From positions 248,001 to 312,000 of the forward strand of contig JAXBDG010000004.1 in the NCBI GenBank assembly GCA_036320915.1: 64,000 bases of DNA, in the 5' to 3' direction. The stretch is from Linnemannia elongata (taxonomy: Eukaryota > Mortierellomycota > Mortierellomycetes > Mortierellales > Mortierellaceae). A program made the translations under genes and the position numbers. Below the pieces are notes generated by a model. It did not search any database. It was given only the letters and a program-made list of their open reading frames with translations, and was not told the DNA's origin. This document shows positions 1 through 10,450 of this stretch, one piece after another; position 1 is the first letter of the stretch; each line of letters begins with the position of its first letter.

Positions 1-530
1 ATGAGCAAGGCGAGACTGGCCGCATTGCCTACTCGCCTTCGTACCAGCCCTCTTACAATGCCAAAAACACTACTTTTGGTGCTAATGCTGCTGCTGGTCC
101 TATCTCGCCTGCTAGCGCCCAGAAGATGGAGTGGTCTTCTTCCTCGTCAAACTCGTCCATGGTCCCCCCAGCTCTCACTCTCTCATCGTTGAAGAAGTTT
201 GACTCGTCCTCCGCGTCATCCACCCCTATCTCGTCGCCTAGAATCGAGTTGCCTCCAATCTACCTGCCCAAGCTGCCCTTCCACCAGACCACCCCCGCCT
301 CATCCGACCTCTCAGCCTTCCAAGTCGGTCGTAGCAGCACCAACAAGGGTACCAACGGCAACAGCAACAGCAATGGTGACAGCCGTGCCCCACTCGAGAT
401 TGCATGCAAGTTCAACGAGCCCAATGTCGATGCTTGGGACATGATCGAGAAGCCCCTCTCGCGTACTGTCCCCATCACTACCAAGCGTGGTCGCTCTGTC
501 AAGATGGAGATGAACTGGATCCTTTCTTAA
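1..530 (+). CDS. 3' end of an unidentified Ser/Asn-rich protein (5' truncated by window edge)
   Basis: The reading frame is open from base 3 with no upstream stop, so this is the last exon, or part of it, of a gene that starts outside the window. It ends at a TAA at 528-530. The visible 175 or so residues are rich in Ser, Pro, Asn and Thr, with poly-Ser and SNSNGD stretches. They end in a more ordered segment with EPNVDAWDMIEKPLSR and a basic patch (TTKRGRSVKM). The composition fits a regulatory or transcription-related protein with a disordered middle, but I recognise no domain. A T-rich 3' flank follows. Confidence 0.7.
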   Translation, partial: EQGETGRIAYSPSYQPSYNAKNTTFGANAAAGPISPASAQKMEWSSSSSNSSMVPPALTLSSLKKFDSSSASSTPISSPRIELPPIYLPKLPFHQTTPASSDLSAFQVGRSSTNKGTNGNSNSNGDSRAPLEIACKFNEPNVDAWDMIEKPLSRTVPITTKRGRSVKMEMNWILS

Positions 531-1944
531 AACAATACATAGTAGCCTTTTCTTTTTCTCGATAATACATAGGCATATAGGTCTTTTTTTTCTTTTTTCT
601 TTTCTGTTCTTTCACTCTCCTCACTCTTTGCACAACAACCTTTTTTTTCCTTTCGCGCAACAATAGTACATAGCATTTTTCAATAGTTTCCCCCCCTCAT
701 CGACCTTGTAACATATTCAGCACAATAACAAAACACCTTTTTCAATGCAGTTGAAGTGTGTGCGTGATGGGACGTGTTTATGTAAGGTGATGAGAGCTAC
801 CGCTGGGGAGGATGGGTCGTATAAGTTGAAGTGTAAAAAAAAATGGTAAGCATTTTTGGGTTGTGGTCCCAATTGAAGCAATTCGCTTTTTCAGCAGCTA
901 CCTAAATTTTAGCTAGATGATTGTCTATCCTCCCTCCCCGCCCCCCAACAAAGGGACAGAGAGAGAAAGAAAAGAAGCAAAGGGAACGTGTGCAGCACCG
1001 AGAATAAGCAGTGCACATCAAATGTACTGATTTTGTAAGGAGATATTCCCTTTGCTGTGACATAAGCGTACACCTTCACCTAGTTCACCTTTACGTTCTG
1101 ATGTCTTGACTCCATTTTTTGTCTCTCTTCTTCTTAAACCCTCCTTTTGTACCCTGTTGATGTGATATTGAATATCCAGAGAGGTTGAACTGTTGTTGTT
1201 GAATCAGTCGATCCCTAGGTGGTAAATAGGGAGGAGATATAGCAGAGTGGTGTTCCATTTCTTGATTTCATTTTCTTCTTTGCTCTTTTTTCACCCTACT
1301 TGAATTGGAATCGTTAAGAAACGTGGCGGTACAGTCATGAAATACGAACGATTGAAAAAAAAATACCGATCATACGTTTGGAAACAAACAACTCCTCTTC
1401 GTGCACCATGTCTTTCCAATGAACTCGGATCTGCTTCGTTTCAGGCATGCAAAGTCATGCAAGACTTGTAGTCATGTTCAAAGTCTTTTTTTTTTTGTTT
1501 GAGTGGGTATTTTCGTCCCTCCGGAAAAAGGCGTTCCTTAACCTTGGGTCCCTTTTTAACCTCATTGAACCTTTTATGTTCTTTTTGTGGCACGGTAAAA
1601 ATTGTGTGGTGCTCGTTGCTGGTATGTTAGGGTCGGGTAAAAGGGGGAAATGTGAGAGTGAAGGTAAAACAAAGCATAGATGTAAGTCGGGTGCTGGTGA
1701 TGGCGATTCTCTTAAACCGCGTTACTCGAGTCCTCTATCTTTATTGCATGGAATGGGTGATGACATGAAAAGGAATAGTAGAAGGTTTTACAAGGAGGCC
1801 ATCAGGAGCGGAGAAAAGGAAAGAAGAAGAGGAAATGACGAAAGAAGGAGAGGAAGAGAAGAGAGGTAGGACTACTTGTCGTAATCTGGGCTGTGGTACT
1901 AGTAATTCAAATCGTACCTGGCGGCATTGCCAAGGGTTAAAGCT
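531..1944. other. intergenic, no supported gene
   Basis: T-rich 3' flank of the preceding gene followed by unstructured AT-rich sequence. Open frames here are low-complexity (Lys/Arg/Glu-rich near 1800-1860) and have no splice or domain support. Confidence 0.5.
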
Positions 1945-2193
1945 TTACACACTCTCAGCAACTTGGATGCTCTTCACAGTTTCGATATCTGCGCTATTCA
2001 GGTCTCCGATAGACTTGAAAGAGTATCCGGCGACTTTGGCGGCGTCCAGAGCATAGGTCTGAAGCTCAGAGGCCTTTGACAATAGCGTCATGGATTTGAA
2101 GTGGAATTTTCCTAATGGCCTTTTGGCGGCGTTGTAGGTGTCGGAGCAGATATTAGCGGATGCGTTGTATGGGACACTGAGATCTTGGCACAT
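1945..2193 (-). CDS. small hypothetical protein, 82 aa (or last exon of a decayed gene)
   Basis: A true ATG-initiated frame of 82 codons with balanced, amphipathic composition (motifs such as NAAKRPLGKFHF, ELQTYALDAAKVAG, DLNSADIETVKSIQ), unlike the simple-sequence frames around it. It has no signal peptide or membrane segment. A possible splice acceptor (CATCAG) lies just upstream of the ATG, so this may instead be the terminal exon of a longer gene whose upstream part I cannot find. I do not recognise the family. The preference for codons ending in C supports past or present coding function. Confidence 0.4.
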   Translation of the reverse strand: MCQDLSVPYNASANICSDTYNAAKRPLGKFHFKSMTLLSKASELQTYALDAAKVAGYSFKSIGDLNSADIETVKSIQVAESV

Positions 2194-2779
2194 GACTGAT
2201 GGGCTGTCTCTCCGCTACACTTAGACCACCGAAATAATCACACACGATGAGTGAGGCAAACCAAAAATTGGCATGTTAGAGCACGCAAGAACACGGATCG
2301 TGTGGCGCAGTTATCGTTGAAACGTATGGAGAGAAGTATTTTTTAGCTGGCGAAGGCATAACTCATGACTACAATGCAGAGGGGCAAAGGATAGGATCTT
2401 CATTTTTGGTGCTGGGAGTAAGGAGGAGAAGAGGAAGTTGACACGAATGATCGGAGAGAGTGAAGAGTGAGAAATGTTGCAAATTGGAGTGAGTGGAGAA
2501 TATGACCCTTTGGTGGTTGTTTTCTAGTCCCAATTGTTTTCTATTCTGCTGTGCACTTTCCAAGGCATGTCCTTTTGTGACCCTCCTTGGAGCTTTACCA
2601 ACTGCCTACCGTCTTAATTGCCCGGTGGGGAGGCGCCCCGCATTTTCTACCGGTACTTCGTCGTACAGATGAACTTATTATAATTTGAAGAAGTTTGTAT
2701 TCCGAGTGATTGCATAAGAACACGGTGTTGTTTCTTATTCAGAGACTTTCGGAGCCATGGACCGCTGAGACACTTCTTG
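2194..2779. other. intergenic; promoter side of the secreted-protein gene
   Basis: No gene seen. The last 100 bases contain the TATA element listed next and form the probable promoter of the gene starting at 2901. Confidence 0.45.
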
Positions 2780-2787
2780 TATAAAAG
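2780..2787 (+). promoter_or_regulatory. TATA box of the small secreted protein gene
   Basis: TATAAAAG lies 114 bases upstream of the ATG at 2901, followed by a pyrimidine-rich leader with CAACATC/CTTCGC motifs. Good match to a eukaryotic TATA box and correctly placed for a short 5' UTR. Confidence 0.6.
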
Positions 2788-2900
2788 GATGTCCATACCA
2801 CAGAGTTTTTACAGCATCAACTCAACATCTCCCTAACACCACTTCGCTCTTCGAACACACAGAAATCACACAAGAAAACCTCTCCATTCCTAATCCAACA

Positions 2901-3319
2901 ATGTTTGCCGTTACTCGCAGTAAGGGACCGTCGTTTTATTTTATTTTTGTTTTGAAGAAAAGTGACTAACAAACTTACCTATTCGTGGAACTAACAGAGA
3001 GGAAAGTTACAGCAAGATAATAACCAAGTTTTCCAACTATATTTCTTACTCCCTCTTTTTAGCTTTCAGTATTGCCTTATTGGCTCTTGCGTACTTCTGC
3101 ACTATGCAGGCCGCCAATGCCATCCAGTATTGCCAGTGTCAATTTATTCAAGGCACATCTGACAACACGTTTATGTCCACCAATGCTTACTGCCCACAGT
3201 GGATTGGAAGGCTTGACACCGCAAACAACAGGTGCGCCTCCAACAACGTTAACACGGGGGCAGCGTTCAACGAATGCTGCAAATACTACAAATTTGGTCC
3301 AAAGTGCTGGGAAGCTTGA
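2901..3319 (+). CDS. small secreted cysteine-rich protein (91 aa, two exons)
   Basis: Exon 1 is 2901-2919 and exon 2 is 3063-3319, joined by a GTAAGG...TAG intron of 143 bases with closed codon phase. The product starts with a basic N-terminus and a hydrophobic core (TFSIALLALAYFCTM) ending in a good signal-peptidase site (QAANA|IQ). The mature part is about 65 residues with seven cysteines in the order CxC, C, C, CC, C, consistent with an extracellular disulphide-bonded peptide. No known domain recognised. A strong TATA box lies upstream. Short length, signal peptide and Cys content are those of secreted effector-like or cell-wall peptides, but function is unknown. An unpaired seventh cysteine may allow dimerisation. 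Confidence 0.75.
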
Positions 3320-4229
3320 GTGACTTGTTTTTGCTTTCGCGTGCTTTCACTTTGCTTCTCTCTAGTTATTCTTTTAATATCAACAATATGGTGTCATCTA
3401 TCTCCATCGCCAATTTTTAGGCAGTTCATTCTAGTGCCTCCTCCCTCTTCTTCTGTATTGTTAAACATTGGCAAATAAAACGCACCGCTGCAACGCTGCA
3501 ACTAGCATCTCCCCCCCATGTTTCTCTCCGAGACCTCGCAACCAAGAGCTGCAGAATCTCCTTTGAAGTAACACATTGAATCAAAGGGACCAAAGCAAAA
3601 AAAATCAAGTAACTCCGTGTCTTGCGAAATGAAATTCGTGCCCACGTCCTCAGCAAATCGAAGACCAGCGCAGAATGTTTGCGGTGGCAGAGTGCCAATA
3701 GCGATGTTGCAATTTATCCTTCGAGGTTGGCTCTGATGACGAATTCAATAGCTACTCATTGTTACTTACTAAATGAAAACGACCAAGGAGTGACAGTGCA
3801 AGATAACAAAAGGCCAAGGGAAAGACAAGGGGGTGGAGAAGACAAGCATGGAAAATATCAAAGGATAAAAGGAAGACCTTGGAAGGCAGAAAAGAAACCC
3901 CAGGAGTTAAAAAAGAAAATTCATGAAAAAGTTCTAAGGGTTCACTGACTGGCCTGTATTGCTCAGAGTGAAATTACTTTTTGATCCTTTCATGCCAGCT
4001 CTTCTTATCATATTGAACCAGAATTCAGTAAGTGTTCGATCGTTCACGCAGGTAACAGGGAACGAGATGTGGGTTCGAATCGTGTTAGACAGGTTAATTC
4101 TAGTTTGAATACGAGTAGACTATATATCTGTTTTTTTTATGGCACTTGGTTTTTTACTTGTGCGTCGAAACCTTATTTCAAAGGAAAAACGAATTCTGCC
4201 TTCTCCCCGTCAGAATAATGGTTGACGGG
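3320..4229. other. intergenic, no supported gene
   Basis: 3' flank of the secreted-protein gene and AT-rich sequence with no frame that looks coding. It ends at the foldback element. Confidence 0.45.
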
Positions 4230-4230
4230 T

Positions 4231-4508
4231 AATCGAAATCCTTTTTGAGCTCAATTGAACTCCCATGAAAGGGTTCTCACAGAGCATTTTGAGTGCCCCT
4301 CCCCGTCAGAGGCTTTCTAAAAAAAAAAAAACAGGCGCAGCCAGAAAATAGTGGTGTTCTCACCACTCCTACTTAAAATACGAGCCGAAGAGTCTTCGAC
4401 TAGGAGTCCAAAATGAAAAATATAATGCCTTTGACGGAGAGGGGCACTCAAAATGCTCTGTGAGAACCCTTTCACGGGAGTTCAATTGGGCTCAGAAAAG
4501 ATTTCGAC
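4231..4508. mobile_element. MITE / foldback element with ~77-bp terminal inverted repeats
   Basis: The left arm (about 4231-4309) and right arm (about 4432-4508) are reverse complements with only a handful of differences. Both run TCGAAATC ... TGAGC ... CAATTGAACTCCC ... GGGTTCTCACAGAGC ... CCGTCA. The roughly 120-base centre has its own small hairpins (AGTGGTG-TTCT-CACCACT and CGAAGA-GTC-TCTTCG-like). It has no coding capacity, so it is non-autonomous. I see no clear target-site duplication: the flanks are GGTAA on the left and CTCTC on the right. The superfamily is therefore unassigned. Confidence 0.75.
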
Positions 4509-5246
4509 TCTCTGATCCTTTCGCATCTGTCACAGAGAAGGTCATCTCTGTCCTCTCCTTGCAAAACAAATGACAAAATCTACGCCAAACAGATGCGCTC
4601 TTGCACTTATAGAGCGGGGAATTTTTCCGTAGATCTTTGATATTTCTAGAAACGCCTACGCGAAACCGTAACGGATACACGATGGACACTGTTTAGTAAT
4701 CCAACGCTTCTAGAAAGATCCTTCGCCATAGTTTATATAGTTCTTAACCATAGTCTTTGTTCAAAAACCTTCTGAATGCCTTCTCCAGACCCCAAAATAC
4801 AATCTGAACCCTAGCTCTTGACTCTGACCTTGACCCTGACCCTCTTCCTCTGTCCGAACCCTGAATAAACATACACCAAGTTTATTACAGCATCCCTCCT
4901 CCTCCTCCTTTTTTTATCGACACCTCCTTGATCTTTTTGGCATCCCTCTTTTCTTTTTCCTCACGCTCCTTTCTTTTTTCTTTCTCTCTGCCATCCTCTT
5001 GATACAACATGGCCGTTTTCTCTCCTTGTTTAATGAAGGAGTGTCTTCGGAGCATGTCCTCGACTAAGAAGACAAAAGCGCGCAGACTTAGCACGCAGTC
5101 ACAAAAAACTCATTTTTATTCTTGAGGTATGGAAGGGAAGGGAGGGATTCTTGGAGGAAGGGAAGGGAGGGATATTTTTTTGTTTTTGTTCTTAGCTTGG
5201 GGCGCAAACCCCGAGAAAAATGCTAGCTGTTAATTAACAATGCGCT
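4509..5246. other. intergenic with inverted copy of a Lys/Glu-rich repeat
   Basis: Contains the inverted repeat copy listed next. The rest has no supported gene. Confidence 0.4.
4893..4989 (-). repeat. inverted copy of the 6931-7200 purine-rich repeat
   Basis: Read on the minus strand, this ~97-base stretch matches the two tandem units at 6931-7200 almost base for base (AGAGAGAAAGAAAAAAGAAAGG, then a shared GGGATGCCAAAAAGATCAAGG core, then GGAGGAGGAGG). One frame reads a highly charged Lys/Glu/Arg coiled-coil-like stretch (REEKEKRDAKKIKEVS). Possibly a fragment of a dispersed element or gene family. Confidence 0.65.
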
Positions 5247-5993
5247 TTATTTTGCTGCTTTCGCCTTCTTACGTGCGAGTAGGACAGGCAATACCATATA
5301 AAAAGACGGGATTGTAGGGATAAATTGGAGGAAAAGGCGAGGGTAAAGACTTAAACCCTGCTGCCCCCACAGCCAGTATTTGTCACGAGCGATGACAATT
5401 GTGGTCCCTGGAAACATATGTAATGTTAAGTACTTTATGAAGAAGGTGTGGCCAAGGAACCTGAGATGTGGACGGAACATGACAATGCCTTGTAAGATGG
5501 TGAAAGGCAGCGTCGTGACCAATGACTCAATATTGATTTCATGACGCATACCCTGTTCACTGTGAGAAGAAATCTTGTAAGCCAGAGCGAATGATCCGAG
5601 AACTTGCAATATAAAATTGAGTGGAGCAGCGATTTTGAGGAACGTTGAGGAGTATCTGTTTCTCAGAAACGGGAATGCTCGAATTATCGAAATTAATAGA
5701 TGAAAGTTCTGGGTTGGTACAATCAGCGGGCCAGAAGACATTGTGAGGTTGGATCGCTGGACATTCGAAATTAGGTACGGAATGAGAAAAAGTCCTGATA
5801 TTCCCATCGGGAAAAAGAACGCCCAAAAGATAAAATAACCCCGCCGTATATGGGATTTGGTTGTTGTTGGGAGCAACCACTGGAGAATAAAGACTAGCCA
5901 ACCGAGTATAACCACAACGCCGTCAAAGGCTAGTACAAGTTCATGCATGGTGCTCATCGGTTCATGGCGTGCAACGACAGATACACCCCTCAT
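5247..5993 (-). CDS. hypothetical multi-pass membrane protein, 248 aa
   Basis: Single uninterrupted frame from an ATG at 5993. Hydrophobic segments suggest five to seven membrane spans: about residues 20-42 (LAFDGVVVILGWLVFILQWL), 53-76, 95-112, 120-140, 155-172, 180-195 and 220-240. The C-terminus is basic (ARKKAKAAK), suggesting a cytosolic tail. The N-terminal 'MHELVLAFDGV' region and the spacing of aromatic residues do not match a family I can name. A 114-codon overlapping frame on the same strand is a shadow. The gene sits between the two inverted copies of the Lys/Glu-rich repeat, so it may have been carried with them, but its composition is ordinary for the window. Confidence 0.6.
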   Translation of the reverse strand: MRGVSVVARHEPMSTMHELVLAFDGVVVILGWLVFILQWLLPTTTKSHIRRGYFIFWAFFFPMGISGLFLIPYLISNVQRSNLTMSSGPLIVPTQNFHLLISIIRAFPFLRNRYSSTFLKIAAPLNFILQVLGSFALAYKISSHSEQGMRHEINIESLVTTLPFTILQGIVMFRPHLRFLGHTFFIKYLTLHMFPGTTIVIARDKYWLWGQQGLSLYPRLFLQFIPTIPSFYMVLPVLLARKKAKAAK

Positions 5994-6930
5994 TCGATCT
6001 AGAGAATTAGGTGTGTGCGGTAGGATCTGTTAACATTCATAACTATAAGTATCCTTAGGGAAAACTGAGGACAGAAAATACAACCCATTGGAGGGAACAC
6101 TCTGCTGGTGGAACTAATCAAACTGAGCACCAACAGATTTTTCAACGCACCAAGGCCATAATAAGGGTTGAATCAGCATAAAGCATTTCATCTAAGGCAA
6201 TAAACATAGTAAAACTTACTAGAAAGATGGTGCTCGACTACAATGTGTCCGTTAAAAATCGCTGTGAGTGTGTGCGCTGGCTGTGTGTAGAGCGGCTATG
6301 AGCAAAAGAGATAATGGAGATGCGAAGCAAAACTGTGTCAAGTTTTGCTCTTTTGTACTCATACCTGAAAGAATTCTTGTTACTATCCCTTGGCCATTTG
6401 AAATCGTCACACTCTTAAAAAAAAATGCGCAGGGGGGTTTTGAAATCGCTTGACCCCCTTGAATTTTGCGCTACCTTAAAAAAATTTACTCGTCCGTTGA
6501 TATCAATTTCGCTCTCCTCAAACCCTCCATTTCGCGTTTTAACAGGAGGAGAGGGGCGATGGGGAAAGGGGGTACGATTTCAAAAGTCAAAGGAGTAACA
6601 TCGGGCAGTGCCGACAATAACGTCGAAGTTGCGACAAATAGCGCGACGAAATGAAAATCAAACGGCGAGCATTCTAAAATTGTAGTGCGCATAGTTCGAA
6701 CCCATAATAACGATATTATTTCGCATCTGCGTATTTCGTTTTTGATTTACAGCAATTTCAAATGTCCAAAGGGATAAATGCAGCCCTTAATCCAATTTAC
6801 ACCAGTCCTGAAGATGATGAACATACTTTTATGGCTCGCGCACTTTCATCCATCCATATCCATGCCGGCATAAAATACGAAAAGCATTCAGACAAGGGCT
6901 GGCGTGCAAGGCAGTAAGGTTTAGGAGAGA
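5994..6930. other. intergenic, no supported gene
   Basis: Upstream flank of the membrane-protein gene. AT-rich with A-runs near 6420 and 6480. No convincing coding frame. Confidence 0.4.
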
Positions 6931-7200
6931 AAGAAAAAAGAAAGGAACGCGAGGAAAAAGAAAAGAGGGATGCCAAAAAGATCAAGGAGGTGTCGAGAAG
7001 AAAAGGAGGAGGAGGAGAGATGCGAAAGGATCAGAGAGTAAGAGGGAGAGAGGGACGGCATAAAAAGAAAAAAGAAAGGAACGCAAGGAAAAAGAAAAGA
7101 GGGATGCCAAAAAGATCAAGGAGGTGTCGAGAAGAAAAGGAGGAGGAGGAGAGATGCGAAAGGATCAGAGAGTAAAAGGGAGAGAGGGACGGCATAAAAG
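6931..7200 (+). repeat. two tandem copies of a 134-bp purine-rich unit
   Basis: Units at about 6931-7064 and 7065-7198 are nearly identical (GAGGGATGCC at 6965 recurs at 7099, giving a 134-base period). The units are Lys/Arg/Glu-codon-rich but no long frame persists through both. The same sequence lies inverted at 4893-4989. Confidence 0.8.
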
Positions 7201-7410
7201 CAAAAAGGATGCGGAACAAAACAAGGGCATGCTGATAAGAAGGCCGATGCTAAAAAATCAAAGGGATAAACAAAGATAACTGGCTTGTAACAACGGAGGG
7301 CTCATTAACTGTATCTCAACAGAAAATCTAAATTGTTGAGCTCGCATATGTAGGTCATAACTCGTCCTGTTTTACTTGGCTGTTCAATTTTGATTTTGAC
7401 AGTCACTTCA

Positions 7411-7434
7411 TTTTTTTTTTTTTTTTTTTTTTTT
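7411..7434 (+). repeat. poly-T tract beyond the 3' end of the Crypton gene
   Basis: An uninterrupted run of about 24 T follows the sequence TCACTTCA, about 200 bases beyond the recombinase stop codon. Mono-nucleotide tract only; it may mark the neighbourhood of the element's right end. Confidence 0.6.
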
Positions 7435-7635
7435 ATGTGGAACAAAGGCGAGCGAAACACCAAGCAGCTTACTTACCACTACCACACAAACACCACACAG
7501 AAACAAACGCACAACGCGATGCAACACAACGCAACGCAACGCGCAAAGAAAGAGAACAAGACCAGAATAAACAAAGGAAAAAGAGAGAAAAATGAATGTT
7601 CCGTGTTGTATTGTCAATATGTGTTGTGTGTGAAA

Positions 7636-10277
7636 CTATGTACGCTCGCTTCGCGTTCTCTTACCCTCAAACTTGAGGAGGGTTGCATTGCTTCCTCGAC
7701 GCTTGGCAGAGTTAGGAGTTTTGGGGTTAGAAGTAAAAGAAGAACAGGTAATGGGAGTAACAGTAGGCACGACACTTTGACTCCTTGTCACTCGAGGAAC
7801 AGGGCCATAGGTTCTCTTGATTGGCTTAAGGTCCTCCGGTTGGGATTTTCTTGCCGGCTCTTCAGCTTGAACTCTTTTGGGTAGGATTGCCTTGCTGTGG
7901 GCGGGCGTATGTGCAATCGTATGGGCGGGCGTATGGGCGGACAGCATCCTTCTTCTATTGAGGGTCAACGGCTCCTTTTCTTCCTCCTCTTCCTCCTCTT
8001 CCTCTTCATCCTCTTCTTCCTCTTCCTCTTCCTCCTCGTCTTCGATATCTTCTTTATCTGCCTCGGACTCGGGCTCAAACACATCTGCCTCTTGGACCAT
8101 CTGCACCAGCGCTTCCTCCTCTCTGTCTCTGTCGTTCCTTCTCCTTAAATTCGAGAGTCGAATAGAGTCGAGAAGATCCCTTATCGCGTTTGCGCTCAAT
8201 CCATACGTGTCTCTCATATTCCGTTCACTCCTCCCGAGGCGGATGAACTCAAGAGCTATCAGTTTCCTCTGAGAATACCTTGTTGGGTCTGTCTTCCTCA
8301 TCGTCGCTGTCCAATCCTTGAGAGGGACCAACAATCCCTTTTCGAGATCCCCATGCTCCCACTGCTTGATAACGTCCTGCCACTTCTTGGCAGTGGGGAT
8401 GCGTGGAGCAACTGGTGGCTCGTCCTCCTGCTCCTGCTGCTGCCGTGGTTGTGGTTGGAGTTGCTGTCGTGGTTGTGGTTGGGGTTGGGGTGGCTGTCGT
8501 GGCTGTTGCTGTTGCTGTCGTTGTTGCTCTGGTACTTGCGGACGGACTACCGATGACATTTCCTTCAAAGCGACAAGCAAGGACTCCGTAACGGACTTGG
8601 ACATCTGCTTCAGCTGGTGATCCATTTCTTTTTTCTGGACAGAGAACTGGTGCACCATCTCCTCATCAAGTGTGGCTCGGAGCTTCTCAAGCGACTTGGA
8701 TAAGGCCTGTACGCTGACGGGGGCAGATCCTGGAGAGTTGCTCTCGCCCATGAAGACTGCGTGCCGACTATCCTGGCGCGACGGTGCCAGCATGTCGCTA
8801 AAGCCCATCTCATATCGGGTGTACTCGTCAAGCAGGTAGCGCATTATGGTGCCAGTTCCCTCGCCCTCTGACCAGCCCCCCCACCACTTCACAGCTTTCA
8901 ACGACCACTTTTCCTTCGCAAACATAAACCGAAACTGGGCACCACCGCGGCGAAAGCAATGTGTGGTAAACCTCCCATTGCGTCTCGCCAAGAGACCTGA
9001 CTGGTTCGTCAGCTGGTCAAGCCAACCTTGTATGCGAGGCTGTGACAGGGCTTCTTGGTACTTGATACGGCCCTTCGCATCCAACGCAGGAAACACGAAA
9101 TCGTCAGGCTGTAGTTGGCGCCCTTGGGCCTCCATCCAATCCAGCCACTCCAGGAGTTTGTTATAGCAGCAAATCGATGGGTCTTCTGGTTGTGGGTGGA
9201 TCTGGTAGACGTTGGCTAAGTGCAATGGTGTAGTCAATATGCATGAACTGTAAGATTACGGTTGCTATCCACCAGATACGTACACATAGACATATAAACA
9301 GAACATGCTAAGGTACCGCAAAACCGTACCTTTGGTCACATCCGCTTGATTTGTTTTTCTAAAAGTCAATGTGATGGTAAAGTACGGCGAACCAGTCTCT
9401 GTGGTCAGGCCACGGTCAATGTCCTTTATCTGAAGGCGAGTTAGCTCCTCGTTTCTAAAGCAAAAAATGCAATGCCACGAAATTGTTGGTTAATTATTAC
9501 AAGCAAGAAGAGAGCACACCAAACCACCATCAGATGCGGATTATACAATTACCTCGTCCATAGGGTAAAGCCAGTTGCTGCAAAGGCCTGAAACATTTTG
9601 CAAACGGCCTCGCCCTGAGCTTCAATGGTTGCTGGATCCCTAAGATGCTCCATCAGTCTGACCATGTCGCTGTAAGATACTGCGAGACTTTGTCGGCTAG
9701 TACCCGCTTTTCCGTCGCGCTTTTTCAGAGAAATGAGAAAGTTCTCGAAGCGGATGTCGTGGACAGGGTTTCCCGTCCAATTTCCGTCCTCATCGCAGGT
9801 CCACTTATCGTCCTGACAACCCAGCGTGTTCTTGAAGTAATGCTTCATCCCTGATTTAATGCCCTCGGCTGTCTTATACGAGAGACCCTCCCCATCTCCA
9901 TCGCTTCGACACTTGTAGCAGACGTACGCAAGAAGGACCTCTGGTGTATGCTTGGAGATCTTCGTGAAAGCGGTTTGCCAATCAGGATCCTCAAAGCTTC
10001 TCGCGTACGCAAGTGCACGAGAGACTTGACCACTGTAGCTAGTCTTGGTCTTCGGAGCATAGAGATGTTCCTCCGTAGTTCGCGCTGCTGCTTCCAGATC
10101 GCTCTTGCCATTGGAGGTTTTGGCTTTGGGGCTTTTTCCTTTCTTGACGTTGCCGTTGCCGTTGGGACGGGAAGCTTGAAGGGGAGAGGAGGCTGGTGCA
10201 GCGCTGGTGGTGGCGACGGAGGTGCCGGGACGAGAACCAGTGGGCTTGCTGAGGATTTTAGAGGTGGTACGTGGCAT
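7636..10277 (-). CDS. Crypton tyrosine recombinase (809 aa, three exons, apparently intact)
   Basis: Exons 10277-9553, 9454-9330 and 9215-7636 join in closed phase with GTAATT, GTACGG donors and TTTAG, CTTAG acceptors. Order of parts: a basic Ser/Pro-rich N-terminus (1-60); an SAM-like core-binding region (about 65-230, e.g. TKTSYSGQVSRALAYARSFE); and the tyrosine-recombinase catalytic domain. Candidate catalytic residues are R242 (FTLWTRNEELTRL), the HxxR box H369/R372 (TTHCFRR), a Trp at the usual His/Trp position (KWWGGW) and Tyr410 or Tyr415 (MRYLLDEYTRYE). After a Gln/Pro-rich linker comes a GCR1_C-like DNA-binding region (TAKKWQDVIKQWEHGDLEKG, about 575-640), then an acidic poly-Glu tract and a basic tail. 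This order is that of fungal Cryptons, DNA transposons that move by a tyrosine recombinase and lack terminal inverted repeats. I see no frameshift or stop. Confidence 0.88.
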
Positions 10278-10450
10278 GTTACAGGGCTTTTGTCTTGTGT
10301 TCTTGTTGCGCTATTCGCGAGTGTGATTTTGTGAGTTTGAGAACAAAGAAAAAGAGAAAAGAGGGGAAGAGAAAAAAGCTAACGCGGAGGTGATTTTTCA
10401 TCAGCCACATTCTACACACTCAATCACATTACACGCGATTTGTGTGAACA

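Larger units (their letters stand above)
7400..10450 (-). mobile_element. Crypton DNA transposon, approximate extent
   Basis: The extent is inferred only from the intact recombinase gene; Cryptons have no inverted repeats and only very short direct repeats, so the ends cannot be fixed from one copy. The 5' side (10280-10450) has purine-rich then AT-rich sequence. The 3' side has a poly-T tract and CA/GC-rich short repeats (ACAACGCGATGCAACACAACGC). Confidence 0.45.

Noticed and set aside
1447..1869. 140-codon plus-strand frame
   Set aside because: Phe-rich then Lys/Arg-rich low-complexity translation with no domain and no promoter-like leader.
4040..4100. GGTTCGAATC, resembling a tRNA B box, near 4072
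   Set aside because: No acceptor, D or anticodon stem can be paired around it and no A box lies at the right distance; probably chance.
7877..8272. Plus-strand Ser-rich frames at about 7.9-8.6 kb
   Set aside because: They are the antisense of the poly-Glu and Gln-rich parts of the Crypton gene, which has domain and splice support on the minus strand.
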